From Azadirachta indica (lineage: Eukaryota; Streptophyta; Magnoliopsida; Sapindales; Meliaceae): a DNA stretch of 64,000 nt. The stretch covers positions 18,016,457 through 18,080,456 of the forward strand of contig CM040442.1 in the NCBI GenBank assembly GCA_022749755.1, in the 5' to 3' direction. The translations under genes and the position numbers were made by a program. Every line of letters begins with the position of its first letter. Positions within the stretch are counted from its first letter, which is position 1. The notes beneath the pieces are model-generated. The model made no database searches. It was given only the letters and a program-made list of their open reading frames with translations, and was not told where the DNA came from. Below are positions 1 to 10,734 of this stretch, one piece after another.

Positions 1-763
1 AGTAAACTCCTTGATTTAGTCCCGCAAACTTCCGAATTGTTTGAGGCGTCGCAACCAGCCTCGTGTTTCCTCTTCGGCATTTTCCGAATAGAATTGTCGC
101 TTAAGTTCCCGCTTAAATTCATCGAAGATTTCGATGGTATATGTCCCTTTACCAATGTCACCGTGCCTCCTTTTCCACCACAACATAGCCACATCGGTTA
201 GATAATGGGTGGCGATACGTACCTTGATTTGTTAATCAGTGATGCCCATCACTTCGACATATTATTCGATTCCCCACAAGAAGTTGTCCACGTCCTTGAC
301 GCTCCTCGAGCCATTATAGGTTTTGGACTTGGGGACATCGACTCTTGGTGCTTCACTTGTGGTAGTTACTCCGCTTGTTGCCGCACGCTTGCACAAAGCC
401 ACATCCTCCTTAATTGTGGCGAGTTCCCGATCAATGTAGGCTCGAATGTCCCTAAACATATGATCGTGAATCGCTAACAACTCTTGTTTGAAGGTGTCCT
501 CGAGTTTGGTGGTAAACATTTACCACTACCTCACGAAGAGCATTGTCTTCCGCTTCCAACCCGTCGAAGCGCTACTCCATCTCATCAAGGCGTGAGTCTA
601 CGCTTGCCACAAAAGCTTCCACGCTAGCTACTCGAGCGTCCAAGCCAGCTACCATGTTCTTGAATTGCGCCCTCTTGCTTCCACCCTTGGTAGGACGTTG
701 CTCGTCACGTTCCCGCACTTGGGCCTCCTCACCTGCAATGGTAACGTCGGAAACGTTGGCCAT
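1..763 (-). pseudogene. Ty3/gypsy retrotransposon gag relic (runs off left edge)
   Basis: Read on the minus strand, this encodes a decayed gag polyprotein of an LTR retrotransposon. The N-terminal part (763 to about 520) is a charged coiled-coil segment. The next open part (519-262) ends in the gag signature KTYNGSRSVKDVDNFLWGIE. A further part (about 260 to 1) holds residues typical of the retrotransposon gag domain, such as VMGITD, LTDVAMLWWKRR and TRGWLRRLKQ. Stops interrupt the frame after DEME (near 572) and right after WGIE (near 260), and one frame shift joins the segments, so no full protein is made. The primer-binding site and LTR follow directly at higher coordinates, which fixes the orientation. 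The pol region would lie to the left, outside the window. The family call is secure; the lineage is inferred from a related chromodomain element in this window. Confidence 0.82.
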
Positions 764-841
764 TCCTTTCGATAGAGATTCCCCTCCACGAACTTTTGTT
801 TTGAAAGCTCCCTCTCAACCTGGTCTTCGCTCAACCTTGAA

Positions 842-852
842 CTCTGATACCA
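842..852 (-). other. Primer-binding site, initiator tRNA-Met type
   Basis: On the minus strand the sequence reads TGGTATCAGAG, the usual plant LTR-element primer site matching the 3' end of initiator tRNA-Met. It sits two bases inside the LTR end (CCGTGACA, then GT) and just before the gag relic, where a 5' LTR element should have it. Confidence 0.8.
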
Positions 853-854
853 AC

Positions 855-1444
855 TGTCACGGCCTCACTCTCTTCACCTACTTCAACCGTGCGGCGCTTA
901 ACAACTTCGCTCACTAAGCAAGCCTTCGATACCCGCAACGCTCTAAATCGGAAGCTTATTAATAAAGAGAGAAGAGAGAGCACTAAGAATTTGAGTGAAG
1001 AGTGTTTTACACAACTCAAGTTTATTACTTGATTGCTTGGTTTAGCCAAATAAGGCCTCACCTATTTATAGGAAAGTTTACATACAATGGACGGTCAAGA
1101 TTGGACCTCACAATGAACTTTCGAGGCATAAAATTGGCCTTTTAGAATGACCTATAAAATATCTATGCAATGGTCAAAATTGTAGTGCTATCTATACAAT
1201 TTTAGAACTTGGATTAATTAGGCCACCATTCTAAAAGTTAATATTTGGCTTTATGTACCACAATGCTAATAAAGAAGAATACATGGATCTTTGGCCCAAA
1301 TGCTTCATTGCCCTCTTAATTTGCTCTGTCGACGAATCATCTTACCGAAGCTCACACGCCCACTTGTTCCGAATTTTTCCTTACGCAAATACTTCTTGCA
1401 ACAAGTTTCGACCACGGTTATTATTCACGTATACTATTCATGCA
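855..1444 (-). mobile_element. 5' LTR of the gypsy-type element
   Basis: This LTR lies next to the primer-binding site. On the plus strand it opens with TGTCACGGCCTCACTC and the inferred far end is TTCATGCA, giving about 590 bp bounded by TG and CA. The gag-proximal end is firm. The far end is inferred from the CA dinucleotide and from the similar length (about 592 bp) of a related LTR at 25219-25810. Inside, CTATTTATAGG (near 1070) reads as a TATA box on the minus strand. The first 80 bases align well with the LTR whose end lies at 28406, read in reverse. Confidence 0.72.
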
Positions 1445-4400
1445 GGGCTATTAAAAGTCTAAGTCCTCCAAATTTTCATTATTAAAAGTCTGGACTATTT
1501 GTGATGGGGCTGAAAGTAATTTTACATGGACTGAAATGATGTTTTACAAAAGCCTGACATCTCAATCCCTTTCTCCTTGGGCCATAACTGACTCGGTCCA
1601 GAGCTAAGAGAGCGTTGTCTTAGTAAAAATTGAAGTTGCGATAGCCAAATTTGGGTTGGATTAAGACCAACCCAAAAATTTTGGGTGACACAAAAGTTGA
1701 TCCAAATCGACCCTAACCAATTCAATTCAATTCAATTTAATTTAATTTAATTTGTTTTAACTCCAATTTTAATTTTCATACTATTTATTATTTATTTTTT
1801 ATTTTTTATTTTTATAGATTTGATTTTAGTCCTAAATTGATAAAGGAAATAATGATGAAAAAAAATTTTCAATCACAATTTAGAATTGGTGAGAATTTAT
1901 CTGTTATAAATCAATTGAGTATATTTTAAAAAAATCAATTAAACATTTTTAATAAAAATAATTGAGAATAGTAAGGTTTATAAAAAGTGAGACACTAAGG
2001 TATTTATGAAATTAATGAAATGTTATAAGAATCTTTTTATTTATTTTACTATATTCTAGTCGAGTATATAAAGAAAAGGAGTTTTATAAAGATTTTAAAG
2101 CACTAGTACAAGAATGGTTATAGTTGATAGAAACTATTTGCTAAGAACAATCTTTCGTAATAGTATTTATTTGTCAACTAAAATCCATTCATGCATAGTT
2201 GATGATGTTCAAATATCATTGTTTCGTGATAGAATCAGTTTTTGTCGTAAAGCAGTTATAGGAATTTATCACAAAAATATGATAAATATTTTTTGTTGTT
2301 ACAAAATTATTCATATTTTTTTATGTTTTCTTACGAAGAATTGACTGCCTTTTTCTGATACTGGTTTCCTAATTTTTTTTTTATTTTTTGTTTGTCCAAT
2401 TTTTTATTTTTTAGCTATTTTTTATTTTTTGTATTTGTAATTACTTTTCAGGTTTTCAAATGCCATATATTTATATTAATTTCTAACATAACTAAAAATA
2501 TAAAAAATAATTAAAATTAAAATAATAAATAATATATAACTAAAAATACCAAAAAAATGAGAAAAATAAATATTATTGCTAACATAGTAAACAAAATTTT
2601 ATATTCCAGTCTACAATATACAAACATAATTGTCACTTCATTTTTAAAATAGTTCAAAATCCAACATCCCAATCCAAATAAAACTAAACAAACATAATAG
2701 AAGTCAAGAGACGCTAATATATTAAAAGCAATACCACAACACATAAAAATAAAATAGAAATCAAATATTCCAACAAGCAAAGCGCAACATTCCCAATATT
2801 GTAACCACCGCACACCCATACTCTCAATATTCTAAGCAACAAACACAACGTTTTAAAATAGTAAAAATCTAATAGAAATCAAATAAAAATTAAATAGAAT
2901 TAAAAAAGAATCAAATATCATCTGGTCACAAGTACCAAATCCCTTTTTTGTCAAAATTGGATCGCAAAAATTTTCGCTGATGACTCAAACCTTAGATACA
3001 ACCTAACACAAATAATTAAAATGTTAGGTAACAAAAATGAAAACACATTAAATTAATTTAATGAGGGAAGAAATTACAAAAACAAAACATTAGGTAACAA
3101 ACCTCAATGTTATATTGTTAAAAGATTTGAATATGAGTAAATGTGATCCAATATAAAGTCAAAGCAAGTTAAAGATTAGATTGTTGTTGGAGATTTAATA
3201 ATAAAGGCATAAATTTGATGGCAAAGGCAAAGATTTGACGGCAAAAACTTCAAGTCAATGCAAATGGATTTGAATGCTTAGAAAAATATTTGGATACTTA
3301 ACAAAAATTGGGGTTGATTTGGATTTTATCTGACATCAGTTAAACGACATTGTTTCTACCTAAAAACCAATAATATTTTACAATGTCGTTTTACTTGAAG
3401 CTGAGTACAATTGGTTTCAATTTGATTTTTTAAAAAATCGAACCAAATCAAAATAGAGTTCTATTTCTGAAGTCTAAAGCAAACTTAACCGAATTGTGAA
3501 ATAAAACCAAATTGAATACAATTCAGTTCTAGCCTCATTTAAGTTTTCAGTTTCAATTTTTTTAAGGAATATATTCATATAAGTCCCTAATGTTTGTAGC
3601 AATCATAAATAAAAAGAAAGTTTGTAAAATATATAAAAATTTTATAATTTTTCTCTTTATTTATAATTTTTATAAAATTTAAAAATTTACATAAAAATAT
3701 CTATTTCTTTTAGTTTTAAGTTTGTTCTTAGTCAGTTTACAAAATTTGAACTAAATCGAATTGGTTTCCAAAAATAAAAATCAAATGAAACCAAAATTGT
3801 TATGATATCCGAATCGAACAATTTGGTTTAGTTTGGCTGTGTCTTTTTGCTCAAACCCAGTTTTACTCTTTTTGCTGAATAAAAATAATACCTAACAACA
3901 TTTTTTTGCTCATATGCAGTAACAAATCAATTACAACGTTGTTTTTATTCCTTTGTAAGTAATTGGTACCTCTTTAAATTCATCAAATGACACTATTCAA
4001 GAATTTATACATATATATATATGCATATTTCAAGGAATTTCGTATTTTATATGGGTAATAAATGAATTATAAGCAATTTCATTTGTTAAAATGACACAAT
4101 TACTTATATATCTAATAGTGTTATGGAAGGGTCTAGTGCACTTAAAAGACTAAACCTAGTTTAAAAAACTAAACCTAGACATGATGAGATTAGTAATAAA
4201 TAACTCTAATCCAATATGATTAATAATCACATCAATTTAAGCCAACTCAAACCCATAAATTTTATGTCGAATTCACAAATCATATCTAAAATTACCACTT
4301 CTACTCATGTGATTGTTGTAACGAGGGATAACAAAACAAATGTACGAATTAAATTGTTATAATTGAGTAAATCATATACTATTACCAACTAAAAATAATA

Positions 4401-6300
4401 TTTAATACATCTCTTTTTTAACAACTAATACTTGCCTTTCTACTTTTTAGAAAAATGAGCATTATCTATTTACTTAAATTTTGATTTAATATTAAGTAGC
4501 AATCACATATGGTTAATGAAATCATACTAATAATATAACTTCTTATAATTTATTTGATCAATTCTAACAAATAAAGTTTAACTAGATAGCAAAAAGTTTG
4601 AAATAAAAAGTATTATTACACATATGCAGATTATGTTAGATTTGTGGATGCCAATTGTTATTAAAGTAATGTCTTTAATATTCATCTTAAAGCCTTTTCC
4701 TTTGTATGTATTTTTCTTCATGAATCTCTTCAATTTCCAAGCGGGTAGACCGTATCTCTTTATCATAAAAATTTTTATGATCATAATGAGTAATTAGAGA
4801 TTTCAATGCAATCCTTAATTATTATTTTAATTTTCTTTCACCTTCTTAGTATGAGAGAGTGGAGTCTTCATGATCCATCAAAGTACCCCCTCAAATCTTC
4901 GAGTTTCAAAGTACTAAGATATTTTGCTTCTTGATTCGATTCATTGTATACCTTAGAATTTACATGATTTTAGCAATCATCTTAGAATCTTCTTCATTAA
5001 TTAAATTTGTATACAATAAAAACTTACCAAGAGTTAGTAATTTGATAATTCATTTGAGTTATGTTCTTGTTGGGCGCTTTCATATATATTAATTAAATAA
5101 CTCATAACTAAGTAATTAGTTGTTTATTGTAGAGTATACTCTTTGACTTGTTTGTCTTTGTTTTTTAATTAATGGGTAACTTCTAAGAAATGACAAATTT
5201 CATATGCAGTTTTACATTCTATTAAATTCGATCATTCTTATCTAGACCACAATAAAATATATATGTTCATACCATTGAAAGCAATTATATATTGGATTTG
5301 TGTGCAAAATTTTCATTAATTTGTATGTATTTGTAAAGAATTGGGGTCTTCTCCATAACTCATCTAATCTTTGAAAGATGTTTTGATAAGTATATATTAT
5401 TAATTAATATAGATATCGATCTCAAGTTGTATTATAATTAAGGAGATTCAACTTTCATCAATTAGATGATAAATTTTATGATCTTTATCCGAATTAATTA
5501 CCCATCTCATCATCTAATTGAAGAAAAACCGAATCACCACACGAATAAAAGTTGGGACACAACTTAGAAACTCTATCATAGTTTACTTTTAACTATTGTG
5601 TTTATTATACATTTTTTTTATTATCCACTCGTTATGCATACGTATTTATTTAAATAAGAATACTATGTTTTTTAACCTATATCTCCAGATTTTCATCATA
5701 AACAATATAAAAATTAATTTATCACTATTACAATATCTCATATATTAATTTTAATAGATTTGACTTATCAATCACTTAGGATACTAATTAAAATATAAGA
5801 TAATGTATTCGTGACAATTTATTTTTCATATTACTTACACTCAATTTGATATAATTTTTCAAATAGAAATTTTAGTAAAAGTTTATTGATTATTTAATTG
5901 TTATAACTTATAGCAAGAATTACATAATTACTTTAATAAATAAGTTTCTAAGAGTACATCATAAGAAAATAATGTAAAATTTTTAAAATAAAATAAAAAT
6001 ATTTTAGACAACTAAACTTTCTACAAAAAAAAAAAAAGTCTTATTACAAAATACTTAAAATTTAGGCTTCTTTCGGTACAAAGAAAATGACTTTTTTTTG
6101 AATTTTTGAAAATTCTTATTTTGTAACAAATGAACTTTTAAAATGTTAAAAAACACTTTCAACTAGTGAAAAAGTCATACCAAATAAGCACTTAAAACAG
6201 AAACTTTACAATAATATAAATTAAGAAATATAATATTATTCTTTAGCTAGCGTAGATAAAAAATAATTTTTGATTTATTTATCTATCAAACTGATGAATT
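1445..6300. other. AT-rich intergenic DNA without a recognisable gene
   Basis: No open frame here looks like a real protein. The longer frames (2114-2344 plus, 2517-2819 minus, 4578-4784 minus) are made of AT-rich codons and are hydrophobic or low-complexity. A pentanucleotide run of AATTC and AATTT units lies at about 1727-1753. A possible miniature CACTA-type end lies at 2102. The rest is unstructured to my reading. Confidence 0.5.
2102..2366. mobile_element. Possible miniature CACTA-type element
   Basis: The segment opens with CACTAGTACAAGAATGG, which resembles the CACTA-type terminal repeat of En/Spm elements. A partly matching inverted end (TTTTTCTGATACTGG) lies about 250 bp on. Short motifs related to TTCGTAATAG recur inside, as subterminal repeats do. 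No target duplication is clear and the right end fits poorly, so this is a weak call. Confidence 0.25.
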
Positions 6301-6309
6301 TGTAGTAGA

Positions 6310-6385
6310 TTGTGTGTGTGTGTGCATGTGCACGTATGTGTATATGTGTGTGCGTGGGTGGGTGAGAGAGAGAGAGAGAGAGAGA
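6310..6385. repeat. Compound GT and GA microsatellite upstream of the RTFL gene
   Basis: A run of GT units (6310-6324) passes through interrupted GT and GGGT sequence into an uninterrupted GA run (6364-6385). It ends about 470 bp before the TATA box of the small-peptide gene. GA runs are common in plant promoters, but no function can be read from it. Confidence 0.85.
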
Positions 6386-6854
6386 TATGGGAGTATGAGC
6401 CACGGTGCCAAGCTAAGGCTAAGGGTGATCCAACCAAACCAACGTCTCACCTCAAAAGAATTGAATTGTAAATAAACAAGAACAAGAAGTTTGCCGGTAC
6501 CATGTTCCCAAAACCCTAATCTTTTGCCTTGTCGTCATTCAACAATCCTCCCCTTTTCATGCTCTCCCCCCCTTTTCCTCTTCTTCAATCAACATTATTC
6601 TATTCAATTCCTTCACTAAAATCCTCCAACACCCACATAATATATAATATAATTTAATAATATAGACAAAATGTGTGCAATATCAAACCCTAGAAATTAG
6701 GGCACATTCACTCCCCTTAGCTACCTATCCCTAGAGATTATCTATATTAGCTATATCTATACTCAATCTCACCATGCATCAAAAGCAAATCCCTCAGCTT
6801 TCGAACTTGCCCATGTTCATCCCCTTCTTTCATTCCTAAGCTTTCTTCACTCTC

Positions 6855-6862
6855 TATATATA
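6855..6862 (+). promoter_or_regulatory. TATA box of the RTFL gene
   Basis: CTCTATATATACAC is a good plant TATA box lying 108 bp before the start codon. It would place transcription start near 6885-6895. The leader that follows is CT-rich and carries AAACCCTAA (6945-6953), a telo-box-like motif, just before the start codon. Confidence 0.55.
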
Positions 6863-6962
6863 CACACACGTTCTCTACCCTTTACTCTACACGGCTTCAA
6901 GCTCTTAACCGAGCTTTTTTTCCCATTTTATTTTTTGGTTTGTGAAACCCTAATTACCAACC

Positions 6963-7154
6963 ATGGTTGAAATCAAGCTACACCAATACAACTATGGAGT
7001 TGCTTCCAAGAAGACTCCTAGTAAGAATATCAGAAAGGGCCATGGATTCTCAACAAAGTGCGCTTCCTTAGTGAAGCAGCAACGCGCTCGTATCTACATA
7101 CTCCGCCGTTGTGCTACCATGCTTCTCTGCTGGTACATTCATGGCGATGAATAG
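6963..7154 (+). CDS. ROTUNDIFOLIA-like (RTFL/DVL) small polypeptide
   Basis: This intronless gene encodes 63 aa of the plant RTFL/DVL family. Members are small membrane-associated peptides that limit polar cell proliferation; overexpression shortens leaves, fruits and other organs. The conserved DVL domain fills the C-terminal half (about residues 33-60): CASLVKQQRARIYILRRC followed by MLLCW, the family hallmark with its basic stretch and hydrophobic tail. The N-terminal half is short, basic and variable, as usual. The start codon sits in a strong context (ACCATGG) and is preceded by a TATA box at 6855. The length is normal for the family. The closest paralogue within the family cannot be decided from sequence alone. 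Its neighbours suggest nothing about its job. Confidence 0.93.
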   Translation: MVEIKLHQYNYGVASKKTPSKNIRKGHGFSTKCASLVKQQRARIYILRRCATMLLCWYIHGDE

Positions 7155-7232
7155 ATCATAAATGAACTGATACGTGTGTTTTATCCTCTCCATTTTTAAG
7201 GTCTTGCTTTTGCTTTCTGGTTAGGTTATACG

Positions 7233-7254
7233 TATATATATATATATATATATA
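7233..7254. repeat. TA microsatellite in the 3' region of the RTFL gene
   Basis: An uninterrupted TA run lies about 80 bp after the stop codon. A second, interrupted TA/TG run lies at about 7700-7742. Both are simple repeats. Confidence 0.8.
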
Positions 7255-7954
7255 AGCTACGGATATGGGTAAAATGGGTGTCGTTTAATTGATCATGAGA
7301 CGCAGTTGTTCCCTTTTGTTTTTTTGACTGATTAATTCAGGTTCTTGGGGGCACTGCATTTGAATATGGTTTATAACTGCACTCATTATTAGTTACTACA
7401 GAGTCTTAATTGCTTTTTCACCAACCAGTACTGGGGCTATGGCTATGGAACTTATCAGCAGTAGTAATGGAGATGGAGAGAGGAGACTATATTATTGTTT
7501 AATTAATTATTAATTACTGTTCTTCTTGTTGTTGTATTCATTATATATATAGCATGTGTATGTGAACTGTGTTTTTTTTTATTCCTATTATATTTTCAGT
7601 TGTAACTCATCAGGACAATGTTATTACAACCTGAAAATTATAATGGAGGGTGAAGTTAATTAAATATTATTTATAATGCATGTTGACGTCTACTATATAT
7701 GTACATATATATATATATATATGTATTTATATATGTGTGTGTGACACTAACACAACTTGTTTATCTAAATTGTCACCCATATCGATCAGGCACTAAATTG
7801 TTAAACTTGAGCAAGTCATGATCCAATTTATTGTTTTGAAATTCTAGTGTAAAATTTGAAGTTTTAATGTAAATTTTGAAACTTTAAACTTAAAATATTT
7901 AACAAAAAAAAATATAATTCAAAAGATTGAAAAAATAGTGTATTTAACAAAATA

Positions 7955-8790
7955 TTATATGTAGGTTAATACTTATTAAAGATGATAAGATTTTCCATAA
8001 TAGCTCCTATAGAAATATCTTAATGAAATAAAACTAGGATGATTTTCTAAAAGGGAAAATACCCATTACTCCTCTACTTTTTGAGTTAATGTTTTATTAC
8101 TCTCATATATTTTCTTTAACATCTCATCATCCCTTGAATTCAAATTTTGTCATTTAATATTTTAAATATTTTTTATTTTACCATTTTATAAACCAATTGA
8201 ACTGAAGAGCAAAATTAAAAGGAAAAAAAGAATTAGAGGGTAATGAATATTAGAAAAAATATAGAGAGGTAATAGAGTATTGGCTTAAAAAGTAGGGGTA
8301 ACGAGCACTCTCCCTTTTACAAAATATAAAGAAAAATTAATGCCTATAATGTTAATGGGGTGGAAAATAAAAATAGTTTACTACTTTCTATTCTACCTGT
8401 TTTTCTATTTTTATACATATTTTTACATCAATTGTTAATTATTACATTTAAATACTTTCAACGGTTGAAATTAAATACTTAATTTCATCCTTAATATTTA
8501 TTAAAAATGATAAGATTCTTCATAATAGCTCCCGTGAAAATATGTTAATGGAATAAAATTGAGATGATTTTATGAAACATAGAGTAAAATTAGTACCTAC
8601 AATGTTAATGGGGGCGGAAAACAAAAATGGTATATTACTCTCCATCCCACTTGCTTTTCTGTTTGCTATTATATATGTGTGTTTGTCTATATATATATAT
8701 ATATTAACCTTATATTTTTACACATATTTTTACATCAATTATCAACTATTAAATTTAAATATCTCCAACGGTTGAAATTAAATTTGACAA
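7955..8790. repeat. Old direct duplication flanking and containing a MITE
   Basis: Two copies of one segment lie side by side. Copy 1 runs from about 7955 to 8483 and is interrupted by the MITE at 8050-8317. Copy 2 runs from about 8490 to 8790. Shared landmarks are ATGATAAGATT, CATAATAGCTCC, AATGTTAATGGGG, TTTTTACATCAATT and CAACGGTTGAAATTAAAT. The copies differ by many substitutions and small gaps, so the duplication is not recent. There is no coding content. Confidence 0.65.
8050..8317. mobile_element. MITE with long terminal inverted repeats and TA target duplication
   Basis: The left end AAAGGGAAAATACCCATTAC pairs with the right end GTAACGAGCACTCTCCCTTT as an inverted repeat, and the match continues inward for about 50 bases with few breaks. 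TA flanks both ends. The copy of the host segment at about 8490-8600 lacks the element at the matching place, so the insertion can be seen directly. The element is about 268 bp and non-coding. A TA duplication suits Tc1/mariner-type mobilisation, but I cannot assign a known family. Confidence 0.75.
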
Positions 8791-8905
8791 ATATAATTAA
8801 TACACATATTATATTCAATCTTAACCGTTGGAGATATGTAAATCTAATGGTTCACAAAATAGTATAAAAATATGTATAAAAATATGAAACTATTGATCTG
8901 CCCAT
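8712..8905. mobile_element. Hairpin MITE, copy A of a local family
   Basis: This AT-rich imperfect palindrome has arms ATCTCCAACGGTTGAAATT and the reverse CTTAACCGTTGGAGATATG. Outer arms match TTTTTACACATATTTTTACA with its complement near 8870, and the copy ends with TTGATCTGCCC. The same layout recurs in copies B to E: inner arms around AACNGTT, a core with ATAATTAATAC, and outer arms TTTTTACA. Confidence 0.6.
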
Positions 8906-8928
8906 ATAATATATATATATATATAGCC

Positions 8929-9106
8929 TTATAACATTACATATATTTTTACATTATTTTGTAAACTGTTAGATCTAGGTAAATGTAGTATATATATTAA
9001 TTATATGTGTTAAATTCAATATTAACTGTTAAAAATATTTACATTCAACTGTTAACAAATAATATAAAAATATGTTTAATATTATGAAAGCACCGATTCG
9101 TCTCAT
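8929..9106. mobile_element. Hairpin MITE, copy B
   Basis: Same plan as copy A: TATTTTTACATTATTTTG on the left, AACTGTTAGATCTAG and its partner AATATTAACTGTTAAAAAT as arms, and GCACCGATTCGTCTC at the right end. It is separated from copy A by a TA run and from copy C by another. Confidence 0.55.
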
Positions 9107-9120
9107 ATATATATATATAG

Positions 9121-9355
9121 TAGTAGGATCAAAAGTCTTTTTTTTACACAATTTTTTACATCAAATATAATCCGTTGAATTTAAACACATTTAACAGTTA
9201 AGATTGTATCTGATATGTACATTAATTATATAGACATTAATTATACATTTATTATTTGGTCAAATGTAATCTCAATCATTAAATATGATTAAATCTAATA
9301 ACTTATATTTGATGTAAAAAAATATATTAAAAAAAGGAGTCATTGATCCTATCCC
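9121..9355. mobile_element. Hairpin MITE, copy C
   Basis: It starts AGTAGGATCAAAAGTC and ends GTCATTGATCCTATCC, so the outermost bases themselves form an inverted repeat around GGATCAA. Inner arms are TTTTTTACATCAAATATAA and TTATATTTGATGTAAAAAA. It is the best-preserved hairpin of the cluster. Confidence 0.65.
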
Positions 9356-10516
9356 TGCATATATATTATTAAGTAATAATGTTTGATAATTATATAGTTG
9401 TTGTAGGTCGATAATATTATAATATATTAATAATATTTTTTTATTAAGTATACAAGATAAATAGATATAAAAATGATAAAAATAAGTAGAGATGAAAAAT
9501 TAATTTTTTACATGAAAATTTTCTATTCTCACCTATTGAAATTCTCAAAAAATAAAGAAGAAATAGAGATTAAAATGTAAAACAGGGTGGGAGATGGAGA
9601 AGGCTTCGCAAATACAAAGTGTCATTCTTATCACTACAGCTATTTCCTTATAACCAAAATAGTTTCATAAAATTTTAACTAGTTTTAATGTAATTAATTA
9701 TGTAATATTAATATTTTAATACTTAAAATAGTATAATTAATCTTAATATTTAAGAAATTATTGAAGGCATTTTTATTTTATTTTTTAAAAATTTAATTGT
9801 AACATTGTAAAATTACATTATTTAATTTGTTAAAGTAATAATAAAAAGGGTAATTTTATAAGAATCATTCTTAGAAAAGGGTGAAAACAACCATTCTCGC
9901 TGTAACTAGTGAGACACAATTTCCAAAACATTTGTACGTGGAATTGAAGTAGATAATAACAAATAGGTCCCTAAAGTTTAGTAAAATAACAAATATGAAC
10001 ATATTTTGATTATTTTAATAGATAAATCCCTGAGTAGTAATTAGGTTCTTTATTCTTTACTTTTATACATGTTCTTATCAATAGAGATGACAAACATATC
10101 ATGTCAACCCGACTTATGAATTCAAGTTTATTCAAAGGTCAATTTAACCTAATTCATATCATGCCATGTCGTTTCGTGATGGGTTATAGTCTTTCTAGTT
10201 TTGAATTTTTTAAAATATTTTAAAATTTTTTTATTGATTAAAATTATAAAAATATCATGAAATATAGTTTTTATATAACGATTATTATGCATATTATTAT
10301 TTTTTTAAATTTTAAAATATAAAATAATTATTTATATTTTTTTACACAAGTTTACAGACTATTCTATTGGGCTTTTGTACCAAAAGTATAAATTTAGCAT
10401 GAGTTTATGCCAGCTTAGTTTTTATGTTGGGCTCTTACTATGCCATTTTGACATAGCCTATTTGTCACCTCTACTTGCCAATAATTTATTTATTACAAAT
10501 AATAAATAATAAATGA

Positions 10517-10729
10517 TTTATTTTACACTATTTTTAATATTATTTGTTGATTGTTGAATCTAACACTTTTAATGATTGATATAAAATTTAATATATATAA
10601 TTAATATATAATTACTATAGTCAATATATATGTAAGATACAATTTCATCTACTAAAAATATTTAGATTCAATGGTGTATCAATAGTGTCACAAATTTTAC
10701 AAATTTAAAAGATTATTGATTCATCCCAT
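10517..10729. mobile_element. Hairpin MITE, copy D
   Basis: The family plan recurs with TTTTACACTATTTTTAATAT on the left, TTGTTGAATCTAACACTTTT and its partner around TATTTAGATTCAATGG as arms, and TTATTGATTCATCCC at the right end. It is diverged but recognisable. Confidence 0.5.
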
Positions 10730-10734
10730 AATTA

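Noticed and set aside
2517..2819. 100-aa hydrophobic frame on the minus strand
   Set aside because: Its hydrophobicity follows from AT-rich, low-complexity DNA; no motif, no promoter context and no family resemblance.
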